Below are positions 1-7,964 of a DNA stretch of 32,193 nt, piece by piece (position 1 is the first letter of the stretch; each line of letters starts with the position of its first letter). This stretch comes from Thermoplasmatota archaeon (GTDB lineage: Archaea; Thermoplasmatota; Thermoplasmata; Thermoplasmatales; GCA-001856825). Under the pieces are notes generated by a model. It was not told the origin of the DNA. It saw only the letters and a program-made list of their open reading frames with translations, and searched no databases. Made by a program: the position numbers and the translations under genes. Location of the stretch: assembly GCA_023379555.1 (NCBI GenBank), contig JAMCQR010000008.1:1-32193 (forward strand), in the 5' to 3' direction.

Positions 1-833
1 ACGTCATCGCTTCCTCCCAGATCGAGGAAATTCTTGGGTTTGAGTCCCTTGAGGGTAAGTCCGTCCAGAGTTGCCATGGTCAAACCTGCCCCGTTTGCAA
101 TTACTCCTATGTCTCCTCCCAGTTCAACGAGAGCATAACCCCTCTTGAAAGCAAGCTCTTCCAGTTCGGTCCTTTCTGCAGGATTCTCAGACAGTTCCTT
201 GTGTCTGAAGAGCGAGTCTGAGTCCACTACAACCTTCGCGTCTCCCGCAAGTATCTTTCCATTCTTTAGTACGACGAGTGGATTAATTTCGACGAGTTCG
301 CAGTCATATCCCTCATAAAGAGCATAAATCCTACCAAGCACGTCCTGGAACTGTTTGGATTCCTCAGGTGAAAGTCCCAACTTGAAAGAGACTTCCCTCC
401 CTATAAACGAAGAATACCCCAGAGTTGGATCTATCCAGTACTTTACGATCTTAGAATCCTCAACATCTTCAATTTCCATTCCTCCAGAAGTTGATGCTAT
501 AATGACCGGTCTCTTGGTGCTCCTGTCTAAAGTGATTGAGAGATAGTATTCCTTTTCAATTTCCAGTTTCTCCTCAAGGAGAAGACTCCTTACCTTCAGA
601 CCCTTGATACTCATCGCAAGGATCTCCTTCCCTTTCGCCTGTAGATCGCCAATGTCTTTTGCGAATTTTATGCCTCCAGCCTTTCCTCTACCACCCGTTA
701 GCACCTGTGCCTTCACGACAACTGGAAACTTGTCCCACTGCAGATCTGACTCGGTGGCTACGTGTTTTCCAGCTGGTATTGAAATCCCAAATTTCTTAAA
801 GAGTTCCTTTGCCTGATATTCATAGAGGTTCAT
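1..833 (-). CDS. sucC: Succinyl-CoA synthetase (ADP-forming) beta subunit, 3' part missing
   Basis: Beta subunit of the TCA-cycle enzyme that interconverts succinyl-CoA and succinate with ATP/ADP, acting as a heteromer with SucD in the cytosol. Reading the minus strand from the ATG at 833 gives MNLYEYQAKELFKKFGISIP, the typical SucC opening of the ATP-grasp domain. Further on come a Gly-rich GGRGKAGGIKF nucleotide-binding loop, the ELVEINPLVV segment with its metal-binding Glu/Asn, and GDAKVVVDSD. About 277 residues are visible; the family is usually about 380, so the C-terminal CoA-ligase flavodoxin-like part and probably sucD lie beyond the left edge. The gene follows the aminopeptidase on the same strand after 41 bases. 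An AT-rich element (about 856-867) sits 25-30 bases before the ATG and could drive its own transcript. Identification is firm; the ADP/ATP preference is from family knowledge only. Confidence 0.93.
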   Translation of the reverse strand, partial: MNLYEYQAKELFKKFGISIPAGKHVATESDLQWDKFPVVVKAQVLTGGRGKAGGIKFAKDIGDLQAKGKEILAMSIKGLKVRSLLLEEKLEIEKEYYLSITLDRSTKRPVIIASTSGGMEIEDVEDSKIVKYWIDPTLGYSSFIGREVSFKLGLSPEESKQFQDVLGRIYALYEGYDCELVEINPLVVLKNGKILAGDAKVVVDSDSLFRHKELSENPAERTELEELAFKRGYALVELGGDIGVIANGAGLTMATLDGLTLKGLKPKNFLDLGGSDD

Positions 834-855
834 CTGATATCCACAGGAAATGGAT

Positions 856-867
856 GAATATTATTTA
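856..867 (-). promoter_or_regulatory. Possible TATA region of sucC
   Basis: On the minus strand an AT-only stretch (ATAAATAATATT) ends 23 bases before the sucC ATG at 833. It fits the TATA spacing seen at other genes in this window, but it is a run of A/T rather than a sharp box, so support is weak. Confidence 0.35.
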
Positions 868-874
868 TGAATTG

Positions 875-3232
875 TCATTTTGGTGTTCTTTGTACAAGCT
901 TTTCGTTTATCTCCAATCTCTCCAGTCCGTTTTTAATAGCTCTAGCTGCCTCGGGTACATCTGCCGATTTGAGGAATGCGTCCACGCTTTCCCTGTTCCC
1001 TATACCGGCTCGAGAAATGAGCTCCTCGACGTACCTAGATACAGTACTGCTTCCAACAAAAATCTCCCTTACCCCGTTCAGGTGAGTGGAGGTCCAGCTC
1101 CAGAGATCCTTCCTGTAGTTCTTATTCGAAATGGCTTCAAACATTGAATAGATGAAGTTTCCCCTGTATTCAGGTTTCGAAATAACGAAATCGAAGAACT
1201 GGGTGACTTCTTCGTTCTTTGGAAGATGGGTCATCGCGTGCATTACCCGGATCACTTCCATGTCATTCTCCGGAGCCTTGAGCATGTTCCAGAGTGCTTC
1301 CTTGTTGTATTCTTCAATCGATGCGGATAGCAGAACAGCCGTCCTCTCTTCTGCGGTAAGACTGTTGTATTCTCCCACCTTCACCTTCTCTGTAGATCTG
1401 AATTCTTTGTCATTGAGTGCAAGCCCAGTTAAGATGCTCTCCAGGACCACTTTAGAGTTCTCGTCCGGCGAGTCCTTGAATGCGCTCAACTTGCTTCTGA
1501 AGTAGCCAACCGCCATATTATTCAGTCCATCGGAATCGAGGATCTCCGCGAGTGAAGAGAATATCTCCACCAGTCTCATGACTATGCTGTACTCGTTCCT
1601 CTCCTTGATCTTGTCCACCATTCCTACGAACTGCTGCATATCGATTCTTCCAGAGAGGAGAAATGCGTAATAGTCGTCTATGAGTTTCATGACAAATTCA
1701 GAGGACGATTCTTGGGTGAGCATTTTATCCAGTAAGTTTCCTTCCAGGAGCAATCTATAGTAGCCCTCTCCGTTGGAATTAATAAGTAGTTTTTCTGCAC
1801 CCTTGATCTTCGTCTGTTTCTTCTTTAGGAGTATTTTTCTCTTCTTTCCGTCTCTCTCCAGGAAGATCGGTATCTGCCAGACATACGAGTCATCATTGGG
1901 CAGGTATGAGAACTTCTGCTGACTCATTTTCAATTCCCCATTCTCTTCCTTTACAATTACCAGAGGAAATCCAGCCTTCTCCAGCCATGACTTCATGAGG
2001 CTACTGACATCGACCCTGCTGGCATTTGTGAGGGATGACCATAGATCCTCTCCAGACGCATTGGAATATTCATGCCCTTTGAGGTACTGATAGATACCCT
2101 CCCTGTACTTCCCTTCCCCTATGAACTGTTCTGTCATCCTGAGGATCGATGCACCCTTTCCATAACTGATGTCATCAAAGATTTCTGAAATTTCATACGG
2201 ATCCTTGACTTCTACCCTGATTGGATGCGTGGTGAGCAGACCGTCTTTTCTCATGGATGGTAGTGTCTCCTCTCTCTGGAAATCCTCCCAGAGGTTCCAG
2301 TCCTTATGAACTTTAGCAAGTATCTTGTAGCCAACGAACGTTGCAAAAGATTCATTGAGCCATAGGTCATCCCACCACTTCATTGTTACAAGGTCCCCAA
2401 ACCACTGATGGGCAAATTCGTGTGAGACCACGTAAGCTACTTGTTTCTTGAACCTGAAACTGGTAGAGTTGTTTACAAGGAGTGCGATTTCCCTGAACGT
2501 AATGGCCCCCCAGTTCTCCATTGCTCCGGCGCCGAATTGTGGAAGCGCAACGAGATGCATCTTAGGCAGCGGGAAAGGAATCTTGTAGTAGGCCTCATAT
2601 TTGGTGAAGAGTTTGCTGAGGAGATTTAGAGAAAATTTTCCCTCTCTTGCCTTTCCGGGAGAAGTTGCAAGATAAAGGAATCTGTCCTTGTTCTTCCTAG
2701 ATATTGTCTGGAATTTTCCTATTCCCAGGTAGAATAAGTAGGTAGACATCGATGGCGTTTCATCGAACACAAAGTGAGCACGTCCGTTTCCAACTTCCTT
2801 GCTTAGATGGCGAGTGTTGAAAATAACCTCAACCTCTTCATCAACGGTTACCTCTACCTTGAACTTGGCTTTGGTTGCAGGTTCATCAAAGCACGGAAAG
2901 ACAGACCTTGCCCCTGTCGGCTCCATCTGGGTTGTAATAATGTGCCCTCCATCGTACTTCGCGTCGTGAATTCCCATCAGCGAAGTTTCCGATACTGCTC
3001 CAGAAAATGTAATCTTGAGCTCGCTCCCCTCAGTGGGTCCTACAACGAGTTTCTTATTACTAACGCTGAATAGGACGTCGGCTCCATTCATCTTTACTGT
3101 ACCTACAGTTAAGTTCTCAATGTCCAATTCAACTTGCCCTGAGAATTTTCCATTAACGGTTTCGACACACTCATATTTCAGTTCCTTGAATTTAAAATTA
3201 AAATTTAGCTCATACCTTTCTAGACTGTACAT
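875..3232 (-). CDS. M1-family aminopeptidase, tricorn protease interacting factor F2/F3 type
   Basis: Zinc aminopeptidase that, in Thermoplasma, trims the short peptides released by the tricorn protease downstream of the proteasome to free amino acids; cytosolic. Seen directly: the substrate-binding GAMENWGAITFRE motif (about residues 236-248), the zinc motif HEFAH (271-275) and the third ligand in WLNESFATF (Glu about 294), then a long helical C-terminal domain ending in ERLEINEKLVQR. Overall layout and many blocks match the Thermoplasma factors F2/F3, which are about 780 residues. A longer reading frame opens at a TTG (3271), giving 798 residues. I chose the ATG at 3232 (785 residues) because it aligns with the start of F3, a TATA-like box lies 27 bases upstream, and the TTG lies inside that upstream promoter region. 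F2 versus F3 cannot be decided here. No tricorn gene is in view. Confidence 0.93.
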   Translation of the reverse strand: MYSLERYELNFNFKFKELKYECVETVNGKFSGQVELDIENLTVGTVKMNGADVLFSVSNKKLVVGPTEGSELKITFSGAVSETSLMGIHDAKYDGGHIITTQMEPTGARSVFPCFDEPATKAKFKVEVTVDEEVEVIFNTRHLSKEVGNGRAHFVFDETPSMSTYLFYLGIGKFQTISRKNKDRFLYLATSPGKAREGKFSLNLLSKLFTKYEAYYKIPFPLPKMHLVALPQFGAGAMENWGAITFREIALLVNNSTSFRFKKQVAYVVSHEFAHQWFGDLVTMKWWDDLWLNESFATFVGYKILAKVHKDWNLWEDFQREETLPSMRKDGLLTTHPIRVEVKDPYEISEIFDDISYGKGASILRMTEQFIGEGKYREGIYQYLKGHEYSNASGEDLWSSLTNASRVDVSSLMKSWLEKAGFPLVIVKEENGELKMSQQKFSYLPNDDSYVWQIPIFLERDGKKRKILLKKKQTKIKGAEKLLINSNGEGYYRLLLEGNLLDKMLTQESSSEFVMKLIDDYYAFLLSGRIDMQQFVGMVDKIKERNEYSIVMRLVEIFSSLAEILDSDGLNNMAVGYFRSKLSAFKDSPDENSKVVLESILTGLALNDKEFRSTEKVKVGEYNSLTAEERTAVLLSASIEEYNKEALWNMLKAPENDMEVIRVMHAMTHLPKNEEVTQFFDFVISKPEYRGNFIYSMFEAISNKNYRKDLWSWTSTHLNGVREIFVGSSTVSRYVEELISRAGIGNRESVDAFLKSADVPEAARAIKNGLERLEINEKLVQRTPK

Positions 3233-3255
3233 CAGGCTCTTATCATTACAAATGG

Positions 3256-3262
3256 TATAATT
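3256..3262 (-). promoter_or_regulatory. TATA box of the aminopeptidase
   Basis: Minus strand reads AATTATACC centred 27 bases before the ATG at 3232. This predicts transcription starting at or next to that ATG (leaderless) and argues against the upstream TTG start. Confidence 0.5.
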
Positions 3263-3306
3263 GTTTTCCAAAAAATGATTTGAAAAAGATAACTATTTCT
3301 TGGTTC

Positions 3307-3325
3307 AAAAAAATAAGAAAAAAAA
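3307..3325 (-). terminator. Oligo-T terminator after the surface protein gene
   Basis: Two A-runs on the plus strand (3307-3313 and 3318-3325) read as T8 and T7 tracts on the minus strand, 17-35 bases beyond the stop of the surface protein gene. No strong hairpin is evident. This fits archaeal oligo-T termination. Confidence 0.5.
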
Positions 3326-3341
3326 TAAAGACGGCTTTACT

Positions 3342-4496
3342 CTACTTTTTTGTCGTTCTGTTTCGTACCATTAATGCCGTTGCACCTACAGCTACGAGGA
3401 TCACTATGCCCACAACAACGACATCAATTGAATTCAGGCCCGCTGAAGTCGGTGCTGCGGCACTTGAAACCACCAACTCGTTTGCTGAACTTGGCTTTGC
3501 ATTCCCATTTGTAGTTATGGTCGCGCTAGGATCCGTCTTCAGTTTTATGGTGTAGTTTGATCCGTTATAGGACATAGAAGCGTTAAGAGTATAGTTGCTT
3601 GTTGCATTGTAGAAGAATGTTGTACTGTTGGTAGAGCTATCATATACCCTAGCCCACTGATTGAGTGGCACGGAGAATACGTGGAAATTTATCGTATTGA
3701 ATCCAATGACATTAGAACCGAACCCACCGTCCTGGAAGACCGATCCGAATTGCAAGTAGTTGTTGGAGTGATCACCCTCGCCAAAACTGCCAAAGTCGCC
3801 TAGCTGATTGACATCCATGTTCATATTGACTTCCGTCTGCGTCATTGTCATGTTATGAGATGGATAGTGAACCCTGAGATTGCCACGGAAGTCGCTCGAG
3901 AGGACTCCCTGGACACCAAAGGCTCTCCACGACATGTCAATTATAGTTGAGTTGTTTCCGACCTTCTTGGTGATGTTGGATATCTTGAGATTTATTGTCA
4001 AGTTCCTGAATACTGTAAGGTTGGTCGAATTTGCAAATACATGGAGCTGGTAATTCAGTGTAGCATTTACGACGTGTACTAAGGGAAGGATTGTGGTATT
4101 TGTGGTTGAGTTAGACGTACCGTTAGTGGTGGAATTGGTGGTAGAATTAGTGTTGTCCGTTGAATTAGAGGAGTCGTTGACCTCGTTAGGATCCATTGCG
4201 GGATGATTGTCGTGGTTCGATTCCTGTGCGTTGTTGTTAATGTCTTCACCCAGCGACTGCATGCCGCTAGAGTTGAGATAAGATGTTGCGTTCAACCATA
4301 TCACCACGCCATTAAGCTGCTGCGATGCCGAGCTGTTGTTGGGGTAGGTATAGTACATTACGTAGTTGCTTGTAGCATTTACGTATCCCTCGTTGGTCTT
4401 GGTATTGATGGTGGCGTGGATTGTCGTGGCCGAGCTCAAAGGAACTGCCATGAGGATGGCAATCACCACCAAGGCGGCTATTAGTACTTTTCTCAT
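3342..4496 (-). CDS. Secreted, membrane-anchored Asn/Ser/Thr-rich protein, probable glycoprotein
   Basis: Function not recognised. The 384-residue product begins with a clear signal peptide (Met-Arg-Lys followed by a hydrophobic stretch to about residue 23, Ala-Thr-Thr cleavage region). It ends with one transmembrane helix (about residues 352-375: DVVVVGIVILVAVGATALMV) and a short basic tail, RNRTTKK, the layout of a type I anchored surface protein. I count at least 25 N-x-S/T sequons on the outside part, densest at about residues 108-135 where NST/NGT units repeat. Acidophilic Thermoplasmatales carry heavily N-glycosylated surface proteins instead of a classical wall, so a cell-surface glycoprotein is the natural inference. 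No enzyme motif is visible. It lies 71 bases downstream of the 320-residue gene on the same strand but has its own TATA-like element, so co-transcription is not required. Confidence 0.8.
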   Translation of the reverse strand: MRKVLIAALVVIAILMAVPLSSATTIHATINTKTNEGYVNATSNYVMYYTYPNNSSASQQLNGVVIWLNATSYLNSSGMQSLGEDINNNAQESNHDNHPAMDPNEVNDSSNSTDNTNSTTNSTTNGTSNSTTNTTILPLVHVVNATLNYQLHVFANSTNLTVFRNLTINLKISNITKKVGNNSTIIDMSWRAFGVQGVLSSDFRGNLRVHYPSHNMTMTQTEVNMNMDVNQLGDFGSFGEGDHSNNYLQFGSVFQDGGFGSNVIGFNTINFHVFSVPLNQWARVYDSSTNSTTFFYNATSNYTLNASMSYNGSNYTIKLKTDPSATITTNGNAKPSSANELVVSSAAAPTSAGLNSIDVVVVGIVILVAVGATALMVRNRTTKK

Positions 4497-4513
4497 AAGA
4501 CAAAGACCGGTGC

Positions 4514-4522
4514 TTATATTAA
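4514..4522 (-). promoter_or_regulatory. TATA-like element of the surface protein gene
   Basis: Minus strand TTAATATAA centred about 22 bases before the ATG at 4496. A second AT-rich block (4521-4530, ATAAATAGTT) lies slightly further up; either could serve. Confidence 0.4.
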
Positions 4523-4567
4523 CTATTTATTGGTACAAGATTCGAAAAGTAGTACAAATTTCTACTT

Positions 4568-5530
4568 CTACGGGTACCTCTCAACTGACTTGATCTCAAG
4601 CTGGGATTCTTGGAATTCCTGCTCCTTGATCTTCCCGATCGACCTGAAGAATGAGTCCAAACTGCTCTTCTCGAAGATCATTGTAACTTTGGACTTCTCG
4701 CCAGAGACTTCAATAGAATAGTTAAAAGGAAGGTCCACGTCTGAGAATTTGTAAGGATCGATGAGTATTCCTTGTTCTGGCACAACGGCACGGAAGACCT
4801 TCAAACCAGATTCGTTCTTATGGATGAGTTCAAACTCCTTGGCCTGAGCTTTTAGCGTGCTTTCCCACTCTGGGAAATCACTTTCGATTTCATAGAACAC
4901 ATCGAGGAAGCCAGCTCGATCGACGCTTCTGACGGAGACTCTCACCTTGAAATTTCTGTTTGCTCTAGCGTACTTCTGAGTGAAAGAATTGGTGGGAAGG
5001 ACATAGAAAACGAGCTTCTTCATTTCCCACCCCTTCTCGTTTTCAAGCAACCATTCTTTGTCGTTTCTCACCGGGCCCAGGTAATCTATGCTGAAGAAAT
5101 CCCTCTTTTCAGAATCCTTGAACACAATTCTCTGGAGTTCAGCTGAAGATGTGAAGAACTTGATCCTGAGTATTATGTCACCGTCGGACACAAATATCGG
5201 AACGTCAATTAGAGCATTCTTAACAGATAGGAGCGAGTCAATCATTTCACACACGTAGCACTCTTCTCCGACCTCAATCGAAATTCCCGCTTTCCTGTCC
5301 ACGAAGTCGTACCCTTTAGTCCTGATCGCTTTCCTCAGCTCGTCCATTGCCTTGCCTTCCCTGAGGTATGTAACCACTGCCTCGGTCTTCTGTCCCTTCT
5401 TGTAATAGTTCAGGAAACCGTTGAACCCGTAAACCCTTGAAAAATAACTTATTGGTGATCTCATGTCCTGGAATCTAACTACCATCTCGCTGTCGAATTC
5501 AACCATATAAACCGTCAGGGATTCCCTCAT
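4568..5530 (-). CDS. Unrecognised 320-residue cytosolic protein
   Basis: I do not recognise this family. The ATG at 5530 opens a soluble, charged protein with no signal peptide or membrane segment. The N-terminal half (about 1-160) mixes helices and strands and carries a Cys-x-x-Cys pair (CYVC, about residues 92-95) inside EVGEECYVCEMIDSLL. The C-terminal half (about 165-320) looks strand-rich and ends in a charged helix with IGKIKEQEFQ. No catalytic motif, ATP-binding loop or obvious helix-turn-helix was found. A start at Met9 (5506) is possible. It is divergent from the RLI operon and upstream of the surface protein gene on the same strand. Codon use and length look like a real gene. A lineage-specific regulator or binding protein is conceivable, but that is only a guess. 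Confidence 0.7.
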   Translation of the reverse strand: MRESLTVYMVEFDSEMVVRFQDMRSPISYFSRVYGFNGFLNYYKKGQKTEAVVTYLREGKAMDELRKAIRTKGYDFVDRKAGISIEVGEECYVCEMIDSLLSVKNALIDVPIFVSDGDIILRIKFFTSSAELQRIVFKDSEKRDFFSIDYLGPVRNDKEWLLENEKGWEMKKLVFYVLPTNSFTQKYARANRNFKVRVSVRSVDRAGFLDVFYEIESDFPEWESTLKAQAKEFELIHKNESGLKVFRAVVPEQGILIDPYKFSDVDLPFNYSIEVSGEKSKVTMIFEKSSLDSFFRSIGKIKEQEFQESQLEIKSVERYP

Positions 5531-5601
5531 TTAATATTTTTTGTATTTATTAAACTCTTCATATCTTGCACGAAAACGTCTCAAAATCCGTCTTTTACTA
5601 G

Positions 5602-5640
5602 ATGATTAAGGTATATTAAGTTGATGAAGTTACTAATCAT
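5602..5640. repeat. 7-base inverted repeat in the divergent intergenic region
   Basis: ATGATTA (5602-5608) and its exact reverse complement TAATCAT (5634-5640) flank an AT-rich centre, just before the TATA box of the small gene upstream of RLI. The position fits an operator, but 7-base arms in AT-rich DNA can arise by chance. Confidence 0.35.
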
Positions 5641-5644
5641 TAAG

Positions 5645-5651
5645 TTTATAA
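5645..5651 (+). promoter_or_regulatory. TATA box of the small gene-RLI operon
   Basis: TTTATAA preceded by ATTAAG, centred 41 bases before the ATG at 5689, predicting a short leader of about 15 bases. No good Shine-Dalgarno sequence is visible in that leader. Confidence 0.55.
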
Positions 5652-5688
5652 CCTTTTTTGTACTTACATGCAAGTCAAGTGACTCAGT

Positions 5689-6105
5689 ATGACACTAGTA
5701 GAACAATCTTTCATTGATGGACCTATTACCGTTGACCTAATGGCAAGGGCAATATCTAATGGGATGAGCAGGCAGAGCAAACGAATGAGTGAGCAGGAAG
5801 CTTATGACATAGCGTTCCACGTTCTGAACTTCTTTGGTTATAGCAGGTACGTCATAGACAACATGCTTGAGCCAGAGGACAGGGATGCTTTTTATATGTT
5901 GGAGGACCTGGGCATATTGGACACAGAAAGAGAGGAAACGACACTCTTCGACGGAAGGGAGTGGAGGATTCACTACTGGTTGATCAGACCTGAAAATGTG
6001 AGAAAGCTTGCCTTCAATAATGGAACAAAACCGGAAGATCCTATCGCGAATGAAACGATGATTTATGACGGGCTCCCTGAAGACATCTGGAGAATGAAAG
6101 TTTAG
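5689..6105 (+). CDS. Small conserved-looking protein upstream of RLI
   Basis: A 138-residue soluble acidic protein of unknown function. The first 70 residues are predicted helical (IDGPITVDLMARAISNGM, then an EQEAYDIAFHVLNFFG helix and MLEPEDRDAFYMLEDLGIL). A strand pair follows (EETTLFDGREWRIHYWLI), and the helix-helix-hairpin order resembles a winged-helix fold. It may belong to a DUF (possibly DUF6015) found in Thermoplasmata, but I cannot verify that. The stop is followed after six bases by the ATG of RLI, so the two are almost certainly one transcript, which points to a role connected with ribosome recycling or translation. The ATG at 5689 is chosen from the TATA position and the absence of a better start. 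Confidence 0.8.
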   Translation: MTLVEQSFIDGPITVDLMARAISNGMSRQSKRMSEQEAYDIAFHVLNFFGYSRYVIDNMLEPEDRDAFYMLEDLGILDTEREETTLFDGREWRIHYWLIRPENVRKLAFNNGTKPEDPIANETMIYDGLPEDIWRMKV

Positions 6106-6111
6106 ATTGAG

Positions 6112-7866
6112 ATGCACGTAGCCGTCATTGATTTTGACAAGTGCCACTTCAAGAAATGTAAACAGGAGTGTCAATATTACTGTCCTCCTGTGAGGAATGA
6201 CATAATGGCTGTCGATTTTATGGAGAGTGGCTATCCTCAGATTCATGAGGATCTCTGCATCGGTTGTGGAATTTGCGCCCATAGGTGTCCCTATGAAGCG
6301 ATAAAGATAATAGGGGTTCCAGAGAGGGAAAACGGTAAAGAAGTTCACAGGTACGGAACAAATGGATTTGTACTTTATGGGCTCCCATCGCTTGAGGTGA
6401 AGGGAGTTACTGGAATTCTGGGTCAAAATGGAACAGGGAAGTCGACTATACTCAATATCCTGAATGGAACTCTTGTACCAAACTTCGCGAATGAAGAAGG
6501 AAACAAGGAAAAGGTCCTGGAGAAGTACAAGGGAACTTACCTTGGAGACTATATGGAAAAGGTCTATTCCGACAAGATCAAAATTTCTTTGAAACCCCAA
6601 TACGTGGATTCCATATCAAAACACTTTAAGGGAAAAGTCAGCGGACTTCTGAACCAATACGGGGAGGATGCGAAAATGATGCTCGACAATATGGGGGTAG
6701 AAGGGATCTTTGAAAAGGACGTCAAATATCTTTCTGGAGGAGAGCTGCAACAGATGGCAATTGCGGCTGCATTATTGAAGCGCGCAGACCTTTACTTCTT
6801 TGATGAACCATCTTCATATCTCGATATTTCTCAGAGACTGAAGGTCGCGGGAATTCTGAGAAAACTCTCGGAAACGAGCAAAGTCATAGTTGTTGAACAT
6901 GATCTCGCAATTCTTGACTTCATGACCGACTACATTTACCTTACTTACGGGGAACCAAGGGGCTATGGAATAGTCAGCAACTCCTATTCCACGAGACAGG
7001 CTATTAACACTTACCTGGAGGGTTACATCAAGCAGGAGAACATGAAGTTCAGGGAATATGAAATCAAGTTCTCAAAACGACCGCCGGAGATTGACAGGAG
7101 TCTGGTCCCTTTTATTTCTTGGACCCCGCTAACCAAGGGATTCGATAACTTCCAATTGAGTACGGACTCTGGAGAATTGAGACACGGCCAGGTTGTTGGG
7201 GTTATTGGTCCAAATTCGACGGGGAAATCAACTTTTGTGAAGATGATGGCAGGAGAGATATTACCAGACAGCGGATCAATCGTCAATTCGGTCAAAACAT
7301 CATTCAAACCTCAGAGCCCCGAATCAGATTTCCAAATCCCCATGCTGGAGTTCCTTGAAAATAACCTCGGAGATAGGGTCTCTGAAAACCAATTCAAGAA
7401 CGAAGTCCTGAGACCTCTCAACCTAGAGAGCCTTGGAGATACCCTTGTCTCAGAGCTGTCCGGTGGAGATCTTCAAAAGGTCTATATTGCTAAGACTTTA
7501 GGCAAAGAAGCAGACGTTTACATCCTTGACGAACCGTCTGCATACCTGGATGCTGATCAAAGAATGATCGTGGCCAGGATGATCAAGAGATTTGCAGAAA
7601 ACAACAAGAATGCCGTAATGATAGTAGATCACGACATTTACTTCATTGATTTGATATCGACGTCACTGATTGTTTTCAGTGGAGAAGGGGGCAAAAATGG
7701 AAAGTCGTATGGTCCACTGAATCTTAAGGACGGAATGAATCTTTTCTTGAAGAACCTTGGAATCACTTTCAGGCGGGACGAAAATACACAGAGACCTAGG
7801 ATAAACAAAACAGACTCGAAACTCGATACCGAGCAGAAAAGGGTCGGAGAATACTACTATTATTGA
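6112..7866 (+). CDS. Ribosome recycling ATPase ABCE1 / RNase L inhibitor homolog
   Basis: Splits ribosomes into subunits after termination together with aRF1/Pelota, using two ATPase domains and two [4Fe-4S] clusters; cytosolic and essential in archaea and eukaryotes. Cluster I cysteines are C11, C16, C20 and C24; cluster II is C49, C52, C55 and C59 in CIGCGICAHRCP. First ATPase domain: Walker A GQNGTGKST (104-112), signature LSGGELQ, Walker B FFDEPSSYLD. Second domain: Walker A GPNSTGKST, signature LSGGDLQ, Walker B ILDEPSAYLD. At 584 residues it has the normal length, with a polar tail ending in four tyrosines. It lies six bases behind the 138-residue gene and is presumably translated from the same mRNA. 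All motifs are intact and the identification is secure. Confidence 0.97.
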   Translation: MHVAVIDFDKCHFKKCKQECQYYCPPVRNDIMAVDFMESGYPQIHEDLCIGCGICAHRCPYEAIKIIGVPERENGKEVHRYGTNGFVLYGLPSLEVKGVTGILGQNGTGKSTILNILNGTLVPNFANEEGNKEKVLEKYKGTYLGDYMEKVYSDKIKISLKPQYVDSISKHFKGKVSGLLNQYGEDAKMMLDNMGVEGIFEKDVKYLSGGELQQMAIAAALLKRADLYFFDEPSSYLDISQRLKVAGILRKLSETSKVIVVEHDLAILDFMTDYIYLTYGEPRGYGIVSNSYSTRQAINTYLEGYIKQENMKFREYEIKFSKRPPEIDRSLVPFISWTPLTKGFDNFQLSTDSGELRHGQVVGVIGPNSTGKSTFVKMMAGEILPDSGSIVNSVKTSFKPQSPESDFQIPMLEFLENNLGDRVSENQFKNEVLRPLNLESLGDTLVSELSGGDLQKVYIAKTLGKEADVYILDEPSAYLDADQRMIVARMIKRFAENNKNAVMIVDHDIYFIDLISTSLIVFSGEGGKNGKSYGPLNLKDGMNLFLKNLGITFRRDENTQRPRINKTDSKLDTEQKRVGEYYYY

Positions 7867-7923
7867 TGGGAGAGGTGTCTCTTCCATATTTAGGCGGATG
7901 CATTTATCATCAAAAATTAAAGA

Positions 7924-7932
7924 AATATTATT
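7924..7932 (+). promoter_or_regulatory. TATA-like element of the thiolase-fold/DUF35 operon
   Basis: AATATTATT lies about 37 bases before the TTG at 7965, leaving room for a short leader that carries the AGGTGA ribosome binding site. Confidence 0.4.
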
Positions 7933-7954
7933 AGCCATCATTGTTTTGCGAAAT

Positions 7955-7960
7955 AGGTGA
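7955..7960 (+). promoter_or_regulatory. Ribosome binding site that fixes a TTG start
   Basis: AGGTGA ends four bases before the TTG at 7965 and supports that unusual start codon for the thiolase-fold protein; no ATG or GTG is better placed. Confidence 0.6.
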
Positions 7961-7964
7961 TTAA

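Noticed and set aside
5737..6600. A 287-codon minus-strand frame across the small gene and the start of RLI
   Set aside because: It lies entirely antisense to two well-supported genes and its product, rich in Phe, His and Arg, has no family features.
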